From Pseudidiomarina woesei (lineage in GTDB: Bacteria; Pseudomonadota; Gammaproteobacteria; Enterobacterales; Alteromonadaceae): a DNA stretch of 48,362 bases. Below the pieces are notes generated by a model. It searched no databases and had not been told where the DNA came from. It saw nothing but the letters and a program-made list of their open reading frames with translations. Below are positions 7,059 to 15,433 of this stretch, piece after piece (the first letter of the stretch is position 1; each line of letters starts with the position of its first letter). The translations under genes were made by a program, and so were the position numbers. The stretch covers positions 1-48,362 of the forward strand of contig NZ_LIPW01000012.1 in assembly GCF_001418345.1 (NCBI RefSeq), given 5' to 3'.

Positions 7059-8327
7059 ATGACACAACAGTTAGTACGTGAAACAACACTTGTTGGCGCT
7101 ATTATTCTAGGCTTAGGCTCAATTTTGGGTACGGGTGCGTATGTCAGTGTGGGCTTAAGTGCTGAATTGGTTGGGCCAAATTTGGTCTTTGCTATTGTTA
7201 TTGCGGCAGTAACGGCTTTGTTGAATGGCTTAAGTTCGGCCCAATTAGCTGCTGTGCACCCTGTAAGTGGTGGCACATACGAGTATGGCTATAAGTTTCT
7301 CAACCCAACCGCAGGCTTAACAGCCGGTACCTTATTTGTGCTAGCAAAAAGCGCTTCTGCAGCTACTGCGGCGCTTGCCGTTGCTTGGTATTTACACGGG
7401 TATATAAGCTCATTTATGAATACGCCGGCTTGGGCAATCAATGCAATTGCCGCAGCGTTATTGCTTGTTTTTACTGCGTTTGTGCTTAGCGGTGTGCGCC
7501 GAACTAATTGGTTAAACGCAATTCTGGTCACCATTAGTGTTGCCGGTTTAGTGGCGTTTATTGTGGCCGCTTATGGCCAACCTAGCCCGCCACAAATTTT
7601 TACTGAGGCTTCACTGCAACACTACGACAACGGTTTGTTCTTTGCGGCCGCCTTAATGTTTGTGGCCTTTACCGGTTACGGCCGCATTGCCACCATGGGC
7701 GAAGAGGTCATGAACCCACGCCATACCATTCCTAAAGCCATTGTGCTGACATTGGCTTTAATCAGCCTGTTATACATTGCTGTTGGCTTGGCTATTTTGC
7801 ACGTTAGCGGCACTGCAAGTTTTGCCCAAAGTAACTTCAATATTGCCAACCTCGTTGAAAATTCACCGTGGCACAGCGTGGTGCTTGTGGGTGGTATTGT
7901 CGCTATGTGCGGCGTTATTCTGAACTTGGTACTTGGCGTGTCACGCGTGGTACTTGCTATGGGCCGTCGAGGCGACTTACCACAGCGCTTAGCAACCTTA
8001 GATAGCGAGCAAAAATCGGCGCCAGCAGCAACCTGGGCTACTTTTGCCGTTATGGCCGCCATTGCCCTGCTAGGCGGTGTAGAAACGGCATGGACATTCA
8101 GTGCCTTCACTGTACTCATTTATTACGGCCTAACTAACCTCGCCGCGCTAAAAATACCCCAAGCCCAACGTTTTGTCCCCAAGTGGGTTTCCATACTTGG
8201 CTTAATCGCCTGTTTCGGCTTGGCCGTATTTATTCCCTGGCAAACTATCGCCCTGGGCATTGTCTTGGTGTTGTGTGTTATTGTCTTCAAACGAATAACG
8301 AATAACGCACGCGCAGCTAATATCTAA
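7059..8327 (+). CDS. APC-superfamily amino-acid permease
   Basis: This is a 422-residue inner-membrane protein with about twelve helices. The first carries the APC signature GAIILGLGSILGTGAYVSVG, where the unwound Gly-rich segment binds the substrate amino group. PVSGGTYEYGYKFLNPTAG and YGRIATMGEEVMNPRHTIPKA are also typical of the family. The substrate cannot be told from sequence. AAGGA (7049-7053) precedes the ATG. The last codons and the TAA stop lie inside a heptanucleotide repeat (8315-8346). The downstream cation exporter starts 36 nt later. Confidence 0.88.
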   Translation: MTQQLVRETTLVGAIILGLGSILGTGAYVSVGLSAELVGPNLVFAIVIAAVTALLNGLSSAQLAAVHPVSGGTYEYGYKFLNPTAGLTAGTLFVLAKSASAATAALAVAWYLHGYISSFMNTPAWAINAIAAALLLVFTAFVLSGVRRTNWLNAILVTISVAGLVAFIVAAYGQPSPPQIFTEASLQHYDNGLFFAAALMFVAFTGYGRIATMGEEVMNPRHTIPKAIVLTLALISLLYIAVGLAILHVSGTASFAQSNFNIANLVENSPWHSVVLVGGIVAMCGVILNLVLGVSRVVLAMGRRGDLPQRLATLDSEQKSAPAATWATFAVMAAIALLGGVETAWTFSAFTVLIYYGLTNLAALKIPQAQRFVPKWVSILGLIACFGLAVFIPWQTIALGIVLVLCVIVFKRITNNARAANI

Positions 8328-8346
8328 TATCCAATAGCTAATATCG
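8315..8346 (+). repeat. heptanucleotide repeat, copy 1
   Basis: After AGCT, four in-register heptamers follow: AATATCT, AATATCC, AATAGCT, AATATCG (8319-8346). The same units recur at 36656-36732 and near 41.2 kb. The repeat supplies the last permease residues and its TAA stop. Confidence 0.75.
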
Positions 8347-8362
8347 ATTTTGGGTTTAAACC

Positions 8363-9280
8363 ATGGGCCATAACCACGATCACAGCAAAGACCTTTCCTC
8401 GGAACGCCTCGGCTGGGCGTTCCTGCTTAATTTCTGTTTTACCATTATTGAGTTTATCGGCGGCATACTAACCAACAGTACCGCCATTCTGGCTGATGCC
8501 GTGCATGACTTAGGCGACAGCTTGTCGCTTGGCTTAGCGTGGGTGCTCAATAAATTGGGTAAAAAGCAAGCGAACAACCAATTCACTTATGGTTATCGGC
8601 GCTTGAGCCTTGCTGGGGCGTTTGTGAATGCCATTGTGCTCATAGCGGGTTCAGCGTGGGTGCTGGTTGAGGCTATTCCGCGCTTATGGAACCCGCAAAT
8701 GCCCATTGCTGAAGGCATGGTTGGGCTGGCCATTTTAGGTATTGCCGTGAATGGCTTTGCAGCTTACAAACTCTCGGCCGGCAAGAGTTTGAATGAGCGC
8801 ATTATTAACTGGCATTTAATGGAAGATGTGCTGGGTTGGGTGGCCGTACTTATCGTCGGTATTGTGCTGCACTTTGTAAACCTGCCAATTTTAGATCCGC
8901 TGTTATCAATAGCGTTTACGCTGTTTATTTTGTTTAACGTTATTCGCAATTTGTATGAAACCGCCCGCCTGTTCTTCCAAGCTGCGCCAGATAACGGCAC
9001 CGTAACGGAAGTGATCACAACCTTAAAGCAGCTGCCCCATGTGGTTGATGTACACCACGTGCACTTTTGGTCGCTTGACGGTGAGCATCACGTATTAACT
9101 GCGCATTTAGCGCTGGATGATGACATTGACACCACCGCGCGACGCGACTTAAAAGAACAGATTGATAATGCGCTCGCGCCCTATCGGTTAAGCCATACGA
9201 CTATAGAGCTTGAGTTGCCCGGCGAGCGATGCCGTGATGATAAACCGCATCACCACGACCACGCTGCGCATTCGCATTAG
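8363..9280 (+). CDS. cation diffusion facilitator, zinc exporter type
   Basis: The 305-residue product has a His-rich start (MGHNHDHS) and end (HHHDHAAHSH), as in ZitB/CzcD-type CDF exporters. The membrane part has about six helices. The metal-site pairs are HxxxD at His48/Asp52 (AVHDLGDS) and HxxxD near residue 152 (WHLMEDVLGW). The H-D/H-D arrangement favours zinc. The C-terminal cytoplasmic domain has VVDVHHVHFWSLDGEHHVLTAHL, the usual CDF metal-sensing fold. It exports Zn(II), and possibly Cd or Co, in exchange for protons. The stop overlaps the convergent permease-prefix gene by 4 nt. Confidence 0.93.
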   Translation: MGHNHDHSKDLSSERLGWAFLLNFCFTIIEFIGGILTNSTAILADAVHDLGDSLSLGLAWVLNKLGKKQANNQFTYGYRRLSLAGAFVNAIVLIAGSAWVLVEAIPRLWNPQMPIAEGMVGLAILGIAVNGFAAYKLSAGKSLNERIINWHLMEDVLGWVAVLIVGIVLHFVNLPILDPLLSIAFTLFILFNVIRNLYETARLFFQAAPDNGTVTEVITTLKQLPHVVDVHHVHFWSLDGEHHVLTAHLALDDDIDTTARRDLKEQIDNALAPYRLSHTTIELELPGERCRDDKPHHHDHAAHSH

Positions 9281-10644
9281 CCAAAACTAAATACTATCGG
9301 CAGCACCAGTACGACCACCGCGGCCCATGCCACGTAAACGGGCACCATACGGGTTTGCCAGCGCTCTAGGGGCGCAAACCCGTGGGCACCACGAATAAGC
9401 CCGAAGTAATACCATGCGTAGCCGCTTAAACTGATTAATAGAATACAATTTTCACCAAGTGCCGCTAACCGGTTCGGCGTAATTCCCATGGCGAAAATGC
9501 GATCAGACATAGCGCTTAAGGCGACTAAGTTAATGCTTAAGGCGCTAAGCACCAGTAGCAGTTGCAAGGTATCGAACAACCCCGCCGGCGCTGACGGTTC
9601 GCGTGAAGAAACGGAATACAGCACCAATCCAAGTACAATAATTAGCATCGCATCAAGGCCAATTAATACGTCACGCTGCATGTCGAAGGCGCGACCTGAC
9701 ACTAGCAGAACAGCTAAAAAGCTGATTAATAGCAGGGTAAATAGCGGTGTGAAAATACGTGCTAGCACCGGCGCCATGTTCTCAACCGCGCCTTTTTTCA
9801 TATCGACCAACCAGCCGACAATAACGACCGCACCCATGGCGCCACTGGGTATCAGCCATTGCTGGGCAAAGAATTCAATGTCAAAGCCAATAAAAGCGAA
9901 TAATCCAATAGTTAACGCGGTTAACACGCCACCACCTAACGCAATAAGCACAAAATAAATGGCGTATTCACCCGAAAAACGAATAAAGTCCATGCGCCGC
10001 GCATCGGTTTGCCACCAGTTACCGGTATACATAACACCGACCAAAAACCACAGTACAATGGGTAAGTGTAATACCGCTAAGTCACCGGTGTCGGAAATGC
10101 GTTGCCATGGAAATGCATTCATAGCTATTGCGAACACACCAACCGTTGCCACTATGAGCCACCAAGCACGGCTGTCAAGCTGCCGTTTTACCACCCAATA
10201 ACCAGCTAAAACGGGTAAACAGAATAAGCTAATATTACGTGCGTAAACCCATTCGTGTTGTTCAGGATTAAAACCCAAAAGGCGAGGCAGTTGGAAAAGC
10301 AGTGCCGCAACAACGGCAAACCCAAGGGCGATTAGTACATCTTTGCTCCAAGATGCTTCTTGCTGATTAAACACTAAATTTTGCCACAGCCGGCCGGTAT
10401 GCACTTCAGCAAACTCATGTGACACCGCTTCAAGATTACCAATGCGTTTGGTGGCAATTAGAAAAGCCTCATCGGCATGCAGCCCTTGCGCCATAAATGC
10501 ATCTATTTGATCACGCAGATGACTTTCTAATTCGTCGGCATCGTCGCTCACAATGGCCGATCGGCGCAAAACAAATTGACGCCATTGGGTTATGCTTTGC
10601 TCTAAATCGAAAAGATTAGGCGAATTCGATATCATGGCTGCCAC
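9277..10644 (-). CDS. permease-prefix-domain membrane protein
   Basis: The first 85 residues form a permease prefix domain: FVLRRSAIVSDDADELESHLRDQ, then LHADEAFLIATKRIGNLEAVSHEFAEVH. This domain is usually found before FtsX-like permeases or in stand-alone membrane proteins beside PadR regulators. About ten hydrophobic helices follow, without a recognisable FtsX domain. The gene overlaps padR by 29 nt; a second ATG at 10635 is possible. Its likely role is an envelope-stress-type membrane protein controlled by the PadR partner, but substrate and function are unknown. Confidence 0.8.
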   Translation of the reverse strand: MAAMISNSPNLFDLEQSITQWRQFVLRRSAIVSDDADELESHLRDQIDAFMAQGLHADEAFLIATKRIGNLEAVSHEFAEVHTGRLWQNLVFNQQEASWSKDVLIALGFAVVAALLFQLPRLLGFNPEQHEWVYARNISLFCLPVLAGYWVVKRQLDSRAWWLIVATVGVFAIAMNAFPWQRISDTGDLAVLHLPIVLWFLVGVMYTGNWWQTDARRMDFIRFSGEYAIYFVLIALGGGVLTALTIGLFAFIGFDIEFFAQQWLIPSGAMGAVVIVGWLVDMKKGAVENMAPVLARIFTPLFTLLLISFLAVLLVSGRAFDMQRDVLIGLDAMLIIVLGLVLYSVSSREPSAPAGLFDTLQLLLVLSALSINLVALSAMSDRIFAMGITPNRLAALGENCILLISLSGYAWYYFGLIRGAHGFAPLERWQTRMVPVYVAWAAVVVLVLPIVFSFG

Positions 10645-10978
10645 TCCGTTGAATGTCGCGCCAAACTTTATTCAGCGCTTGATTAATGATTTGCCATTGC
10701 TGTTGTTGTTCACACAATGTTTTCCGGCCGTCTTCTGTAATGGCGTAATATTTACGTTTACGGTTTGAGTCACCGACATGCCAACGCGAAATGAGAAAGC
10801 CTTGCTTTTCTAAACGATGTAACAATGGATATAACATGCCATCTGTCCATTGCAATTTGCCCCCAGACAATTCTTCCACGCGTTTTACTATCTCGTAGCC
10901 GTAGGTTTCACCCTCAGCAATAACGCCAAGCACTAATGGTGTGGACGAAGCGGCCATTAAGTCTTTAGATAAATTCAT
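10616..10978 (-). CDS. PadR-family transcriptional regulator
   Basis: The 120-residue winged-helix protein is typical of PadR: LVLGVIAEGETYGYEIVKRVEE, DGMLYPLLHRLEKQGFL, then RKRKYYAITEDGRKTL forming the wing. PadR proteins act as dimers, usually repressing their own operon. The gene is followed in overlap by a permease-prefix protein, a very common pairing. Four copies of an octamer (TAGGTATA-like) lie 18-65 nt upstream of the start, the probable operator. Confidence 0.93.
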   Translation of the reverse strand: MNLSKDLMAASSTPLVLGVIAEGETYGYEIVKRVEELSGGKLQWTDGMLYPLLHRLEKQGFLISRWHVGDSNRKRKYYAITEDGRKTLCEQQQQWQIINQALNKVWRDIQRSGSHDIEFA

Positions 10979-10995
10979 GTGTTATTACCCCATCT

Positions 10996-11043
10996 ATACC
11001 TAGAGCTGTTAGGTATAATGCTATACCTAACATCTCTAGGTAT
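10996..11043. promoter_or_regulatory. nested double palindrome, likely PadR operator
   Basis: The outer dyad is ATACCTAGAG (10996-11005) with CTCTAGGTAT (11034-11043). The inner dyad is TTAGGTATA (11009-11017) with TATACCTAA (11022-11030). Both are perfect. They give four copies of a TATACCTA half-site between padR and the divergent stress gene, so both directions could be controlled. Confidence 0.75.
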
Positions 11044-11115
11044 GCAAGTTCGCGCTATGAAAATATTCTGCTAGGCTTACTAACAACCTGTTTAAAAACA
11101 AAAAAGGAGAAGCAC

Positions 11116-11361
11116 ATGGGTTTTCTTTGGTTTTTGTTAGTTGGGCTTATTGCCGGTTGGTTAGCGGGCACGCTTGTGAAAGGCGGTGGCTTTGGTATTT
11201 TAGGTAACATCGTCATCGGTATTATTGGCGCTATGCTTGGCGGGTTTTTGTTCAACCTGCTTGGGCTGTCTAGCGACGGCAGCATTATTGGCAGCATTAT
11301 TGTTGCTACCGTTGGCGCTATAGTGCTGTTAATTATTGTGCGGGCGTTGAAAAAGGCCTAG
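11116..11361 (+). CDS. GlsB/YeaQ/YmgE-family stress membrane protein
   Basis: The 81-residue glycine-rich protein has three hydrophobic segments (WFLLVGLIAGWLAGTLVKGGGFG, GNIVIGIIGAMLGGF, IIGSIIVATVGAIVLLIIV). It is the transglycosylase-associated (YeaQ/YmgE) family, small inner-membrane proteins induced by general or envelope stress. AAAGGAG (11103-11109) precedes the ATG. It is divergent from padR across the four-copy operator and followed by a terminator at 11381-11404. Confidence 0.9.
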   Translation: MGFLWFLLVGLIAGWLAGTLVKGGGFGILGNIVIGIIGAMLGGFLFNLLGLSSDGSIIGSIIVATVGAIVLLIIVRALKKA

Positions 11362-11380
11362 CGCGAAGTCAGAAAAAGTA

Positions 11381-11404
11381 AAAAGGGCTTTTCAGCCCTT
11401 TTTT
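11381..11404. terminator. bidirectional Rho-independent terminator
   Basis: Stem AAAAGGGCT (11381-11389) pairs with AGCCCTTTT (11394-11402), with loop TTTC. A T-run lies on the right and an A-run on the left, so it can serve both the stress gene (+) and yghU (-). It touches the yghU stop codon. Confidence 0.85.
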
Positions 11405-12254
11405 ATTGGTTAAAGTCGCTCGCGTCATGGCGTTCGCGCAATTGTTTGTCGGCCTCACCCCAGGTTTTATTTACAATACGTCCGCGCTGAACGGCCGGCC
11501 GTTTGGCTATTTGTTCAGCCCAGCGCAGTACATTTTTATAAGTATGCGCTTCTATAAATTCAGCTGCCTCATAAACCTGATTTGTAACTAATGCGCCGTA
11601 CCAAGGCCAAATGGCCATATCGGCAATAGTGTACTCGTCTCCGGCTATGTACTCATGCTCCGCAAGTTGGCGATTGAGCACATCCAGCTGGCGCTTAATT
11701 TCCATGGTGTAGCGGTTAATTGGGTACTCGTATTTTTCTGGAGCGTAGGCATAAAAATGACCAAACCCACCGCCTAAAATAGGGGCGCTGGCCATTTGCC
11801 AAAATAACCAATTTAGGGTTTCTGTGCGTTTAGCGGGGTCTTTAGGAATGAACGCTCCAAATTTTTCGGCCAAATAAAGCATAATTGAACCCGACTCAAA
11901 CACTCGTGTCGGTGGTGTGGTACTGACATCAAGCAGGGCCGGAATTTTCGAATTAGGGTTCACGCTTACAAACCCGCTACTGAACTGGTCGCCTTCAAGA
12001 ATTTCAATCAAGTGGGCATCATACTCGGCGTCATGAATACCAGCCTCAAGTAACTCTTCAAGCAGAACCGTTACTTTTACCCCATTAGGTGTGGCTAGCG
12101 AATAAAGTTGCAATGGGTGTTTGCCTACGGGTAGCTCTTTATCGTGTGTCGCGCCAGCAATGGGGCGATTAATGCTCGCGAACTTGCCACCGCTTTCTTG
12201 GTCCCACTGCCAAACCTTCGGGGGCGTGTATGACTTATCTGTTGATGACGACAT
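11403..12254 (-). CDS. yghU: glutathione-dependent disulfide-bond oxidoreductase YghU
   Basis: The 283-residue GST-fold protein has the YghU/Nu-class N-terminal extension (YTPPKVWQWDQESGGKFASINRPIAGATHDKELPVG is partly conserved). A thioredoxin-like domain follows (LYSLATPNGVKVTVLLEEL, SNPNSKIPALLD-like SVNPNSKIPALLD, FESGSIMLYLAEKFG), then an alpha-helical domain with the N-capping box TIADMAIWPW. E. coli YghU binds two glutathiones and reduces disulfides and organic hydroperoxides. AGGAG lies 6 nt upstream of the ATG. It is a single-gene unit ending at a bidirectional terminator. Confidence 0.93.
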   Translation of the reverse strand: MSSSTDKSYTPPKVWQWDQESGGKFASINRPIAGATHDKELPVGKHPLQLYSLATPNGVKVTVLLEELLEAGIHDAEYDAHLIEILEGDQFSSGFVSVNPNSKIPALLDVSTTPPTRVFESGSIMLYLAEKFGAFIPKDPAKRTETLNWLFWQMASAPILGGGFGHFYAYAPEKYEYPINRYTMEIKRQLDVLNRQLAEHEYIAGDEYTIADMAIWPWYGALVTNQVYEAAEFIEAHTYKNVLRWAEQIAKRPAVQRGRIVNKTWGEADKQLRERHDASDFNQ

Positions 12255-12351
12255 GCGTGCTCCTAGCTATCAAATGTATGGTTAAGAGTGTAACGCACTG
12301 TAGGGCACTTTGGATTATTCGACTTTGGCATAAGGCGTATTGAATTGGCAT

Positions 12352-12376
12352 AAAAAAACGGCGCCGAAGCGCCGTT
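12352..12376 (-). terminator. Rho-independent terminator of the BON lipoprotein gene
   Basis: On the minus strand, AACGGCGC pairs with GCGCCGTT around a TTCG loop and is followed by a seven-T run. It lies 17 nt after the gene's stop. Confidence 0.88.
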
Positions 12377-12392
12377 CTTATTTTTTCAGCAG

Positions 12393-12797
12393 TTATTGCT
12401 GTACTTCAATGTCGTTTTCAACCGACTTCACACCTTCAATTCCTTCGGCAAGCTGTTCAGCTAAGTCTGCTTCTTCTGCAGTTGCCACAACGCCACTGAG
12501 AACCACATGGCCATCAATGGTTTCAACATTTATTTGGCTAGCACTCACTTGGTCAGCTTCAAACAATGCTGTTTTAACGCGCGCAGTAATTGAGCTATCG
12601 CTCAAGAAATCGCTAGTGCGCTCTGCTGATTCACGTGCAAAATCGGCAGCATCTTCAGCCGCGCGTTGTGTTGCCTCAGTTGCTTGCTCTAATGCTGTTT
12701 GTGTTTCTTCACGCGTTTCTTCTTGCTCTTGCTGTGAGCAAGCAGATAAAGCCAATGCAGAAATGGTTGCAATAAGTAAAGTTTGCAGTGTTTTCAT
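12393..12797 (-). CDS. BON-domain lipoprotein
   Basis: The 134-residue exported protein has lipobox LSAC (signal MKTLQTLLIATISALALSAC). A glutamate/alanine-rich coiled-coil linker follows (about 22-65), then one BON domain (about 70-132). BON hallmarks are ITARVKTALF, INVETIDGHVVLSGVV and VKSVENDI. BON domains bind membranes or peptidoglycan in proteins such as OsmY and DolP, and a single BON after a lipid anchor suggests an envelope-stability role. An excellent AGGAGG precedes the ATG. It ends at its own terminator. Confidence 0.88.
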   Translation of the reverse strand: MKTLQTLLIATISALALSACSQQEQEETREETQTALEQATEATQRAAEDAADFARESAERTSDFLSDSSITARVKTALFEADQVSASQINVETIDGHVVLSGVVATAEEADLAEQLAEGIEGVKSVENDIEVQQ

Positions 12798-12937
12798 GGT
12801 AAAACCTCCTGTTTTCGATATGCTTGTAAGTCGTTACAGTCTAAACATAGTAAAGACACAAAAAATTTGTAGGTGGTTTACAAAGCTTTTGCGTTGTCGA
12901 CATAGCAAACTCGGTAAAATTTAATGGAGGCAGCAGT

Positions 12938-13396
12938 ATGCGCACATTAGGGAATATTTTGTGGTTTATTCTGGGTGGCGCCGTTATGGGGCTTGGCTGG
13001 TGGCTAGCCGGTTTGGTCGCTTTTATTACCATTGTCGGTATTCCTTGGGGCCGCTCTTGTTTTGTTATTGGTCTTTTTTCGTTTTTCCCATTTGGGCAAG
13101 AAGCCATTGCGCGTGATGAGCTTACTCAAAAAGAAGATATCGGCACCGGTTCACTCGGCTGTTTAGGGAATGTGTTGTGGTTTATTTTCTTTGGTTGGTG
13201 GCTCGCTCTGGGTCATTTGGTTGCAGCAATTGCTATGTTTATTACCATTATTGGTATTCCATTTGGTATTCAGCACATTAAGCTGGCTGCCATAGCGCTC
13301 TCGCCGGTGGGTAAAACCATTGTCAGCAAAGAAGTAGCGGCCGCTGCACGCATGCATAATGCACAGCAAACAGTAAGCAACCTGCGTAAAAAATAA
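12938..13396 (+). CDS. yccF: YccF-family membrane protein
   Basis: The 152-residue product contains two tandem YccF repeats: LGNILWFILGG...GLVAFITIVGIPWG and LGNVLWFIFFGWW...AIAMFITIIGIPFG. Four hydrophobic helices and the signature FxxxxAIxxxxxTIxGIPxG occur twice. YccF is an inner-membrane protein of unknown function. GGAGG (12925-12929) lies 8 nt before the ATG. It is the first gene of a likely operon running through the reductase and pldA. Confidence 0.92.
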   Translation: MRTLGNILWFILGGAVMGLGWWLAGLVAFITIVGIPWGRSCFVIGLFSFFPFGQEAIARDELTQKEDIGTGSLGCLGNVLWFIFFGWWLALGHLVAAIAMFITIIGIPFGIQHIKLAAIALSPVGKTIVSKEVAAAARMHNAQQTVSNLRKK

Positions 13397-13405
13397 GGAA
13401 AACAT

Positions 13406-14434
13406 ATGAAGTTCATGATTTACGGCGCCAACGGCTACACCGGGAAGCTTGTGGCTCAACAAGCCAAGCAGCGCGGGTTAACCCCAGTATTGGCGGGGCG
13501 CAATGGTGAAGCTATTCATAAGTTAGCTGGCGAGCTTGAGCTACCTAGCTGTGTGGTGAACCTACATGATACTCAGGCATTGCAGCAAGCGTTGAGCGAT
13601 ATTGATCTTGTCGTGCATTGTGCCGGCCCATTTGAAGTAACAGCCCAGCCCATGATTGAAGCCTGCTTGGCAAGCAAAACTCATTATGTGGATATTACCG
13701 GTGAGCTTAGTGTGTTCGAGTATGCGCATGCACAACATGAGCGTGCGGCAGCGGCCGGCATTGTGCTATGCCCTGGTGTTGGGTTCGATGTTATTCCAAC
13801 CGACTGTGTGGCGGCCAAGCTTAAGCAAAAGCTTCCTGACGCAACTCATTTAGCGCTAGGTTTTGACTCGGCTTCACGCATGAGCCGTGGTACTGCTAAA
13901 ACCAGTGTGCGGCGTTTAGGCCAAGGTGGTGCAGTGCGTGCTAATGGCACCATCACCACGGTACCGCTTGCCTACCGAACTCGCGAAATAGATTTTGGTA
14001 ACGGCAATAAATTTGCCATGACCATACCTTGGGGCGATGTCTCAACGGCTTTTTATACCACAGGGATCCCCAACATTGAGGTGTATATTCCGGCCTCACC
14101 GAAGTTAGTGAGTAAGTTGAAAAAACTCAATTGGTTACGTTGGTTGTTGCGCATTGAAGGCGTGAAAAAGTTTTTGGAAAAGAAAGTTGATAGGCAACCT
14201 GCGGGGCCAAGCGACAAGCAACTCGAACAGGCGACGACTTACGTGTGGGGTGAAGCTCGCAATGCAGCGGGTATAACGGAAACACTGCGCGTGCAAGTGC
14301 TGAACGGTTACAAGTTGACCAGTATGGGGGCAATTGATGTAGCCATGCATATTGTCTCGCAGCAGCCGGCGGGCGGCTATTACACCCCAGCGTTGTTATG
14401 CGGTGAGCAGTTGGTGGAGAAATATTATGTTTAA
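13406..14434 (+). CDS. saccharopine-dehydrogenase-like / trans-acting enoyl-reductase family protein
   Basis: The 342-residue product has an N-terminal Rossmann fold (FMIYGANGYTGKLVAQQAKQ, a GxNGxTG nucleotide-binding loop) and LVVHCAGPF, typical of the saccharopine dehydrogenase NADP-binding family. ASKTHYVDITGE and CPGVGFDVIPTDC match the branch related to mycobacterial trans-acting enoyl reductase. Substrate is unknown; lipid or ketide reduction is a guess from the family. AAGGA precedes the ATG. Its last codons overlap the pldA start by 8 nt. Confidence 0.88.
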   Translation: MKFMIYGANGYTGKLVAQQAKQRGLTPVLAGRNGEAIHKLAGELELPSCVVNLHDTQALQQALSDIDLVVHCAGPFEVTAQPMIEACLASKTHYVDITGELSVFEYAHAQHERAAAAGIVLCPGVGFDVIPTDCVAAKLKQKLPDATHLALGFDSASRMSRGTAKTSVRRLGQGGAVRANGTITTVPLAYRTREIDFGNGNKFAMTIPWGDVSTAFYTTGIPNIEVYIPASPKLVSKLKKLNWLRWLLRIEGVKKFLEKKVDRQPAGPSDKQLEQATTYVWGEARNAAGITETLRVQVLNGYKLTSMGAIDVAMHIVSQQPAGGYYTPALLCGEQLVEKYYV

Positions 14435-15392
14435 GTATAGTGCTGTGAAGTTTGGTTTATTGGTCGGTGGACTGTTTTGGTCTCAGCTTGTGTTGGCGCA
14501 AGATACCTCGGATAATGCCGTGAACAATCCACAAGCTGAAGTCGAGCTTGATGCAGAAGCTTTTGCAGAAACCGACTTAATTGGTCGATTTTGGGAGCTT
14601 GGTGAAGACCAAAAGCGCGGTATTTTTGACCTGCGCACCTTTCACCCCAACTTTATTTTGCCAGTTCATTACAGCTCAAACCCCAATGAGCAGCCAAGCT
14701 CGCCAACGCGTGGGCCGGGAACGCCATTTGAAAACTTGCAACCTAACGAGGTCAAGCTGCAGTTGTCACTGCGCACCAAGTTGGTTGAAGACATTTTGTT
14801 AGATGGTGATATTTGGGTGGCGTATTCGCAAACATCGCTTTGGCAAGCATGGAATTCAGACGACTCTTCTCCGTTTCGAAGCACCAACTATAAACCTGAA
14901 GTTTTTTACGTGATGCCGTGGAAAGAAAAATGGGACTTTATTCCTGGTGACGCCACCGTACGCTTTGCCAAAGCAGGTTTGGCGCATGAATCGAATGGTC
15001 AGCGTAAGCCTGACTCGCGTAGCTGGAACTATATTTATTTTGGCGGCGCCGTTGAGTGGGGCCCAGTCATTTGGGAGACTACGTGGAAGCAACGTGTTAA
15101 CGAAGTTGGCGATAAGGACGATAACCCTGATTTAGTGCGCTATCGCGGTAATTTCGAGAACCGTTTTTCGTGGCGTAATAATTTGAGTACCTATAGTTTA
15201 ACGCGCATTACTCGAGAACTGTCTTGGGACAAAGGCTCATGGCAGCTTGATTTCACGCACCCATTAAACTCTGACAAACCTGATGGACTACGTTTTTATA
15301 TTCAATTCTTCTCGGGCTACGGGGAAACGTTGCTAGATTATAACCATCGTCAAAACCGTATTGGCATTGGCTTTTTGTTGTTAAATATTTAG
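14427..15392 (+). CDS. pldA: outer-membrane phospholipase A
   Basis: I start at the ATG at 14427, which gives a proper signal peptide (MFKYSAVKFGLLVGGLFWSQLVLA) and a 321-residue product. Upstream in-frame codons lie inside the reductase gene. OMPLA motifs are AYSQTSLWQAW, HESNGQ and FSGYGETLLDYNH. The catalytic triad is likely His187, Ser189 and Asn201, matching His142/Ser144/Asn156 of E. coli. The enzyme is a calcium-dependent, dimerisation-activated hydrolase of phospholipids that appear in the outer leaflet. It is translationally coupled to the preceding gene. Confidence 0.94.
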   Translation: MFKYSAVKFGLLVGGLFWSQLVLAQDTSDNAVNNPQAEVELDAEAFAETDLIGRFWELGEDQKRGIFDLRTFHPNFILPVHYSSNPNEQPSSPTRGPGTPFENLQPNEVKLQLSLRTKLVEDILLDGDIWVAYSQTSLWQAWNSDDSSPFRSTNYKPEVFYVMPWKEKWDFIPGDATVRFAKAGLAHESNGQRKPDSRSWNYIYFGGAVEWGPVIWETTWKQRVNEVGDKDDNPDLVRYRGNFENRFSWRNNLSTYSLTRITRELSWDKGSWQLDFTHPLNSDKPDGLRFYIQFFSGYGETLLDYNHRQNRIGIGFLLLNI

Positions 15393-15433
15393 GTTGTGAG
15401 AGCAGCCGACGCCCTTTGGAGTACAGCCAACTG

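Noticed and set aside
7676-8119. 147-codon minus-strand open frame
   Set aside because: It is antisense to the APC permease, whose family motifs continue across the whole stretch.
9488-9958. 156-codon plus-strand open frame
   Set aside because: It is antisense to the permease-prefix gene, with no start signal, and is a composition artefact.
12340-12924. 194-codon plus-strand open frame
   Set aside because: It runs antisense to the well-supported BON lipoprotein gene and its terminator. The Ser/Ala-rich translation is a shadow of that gene.
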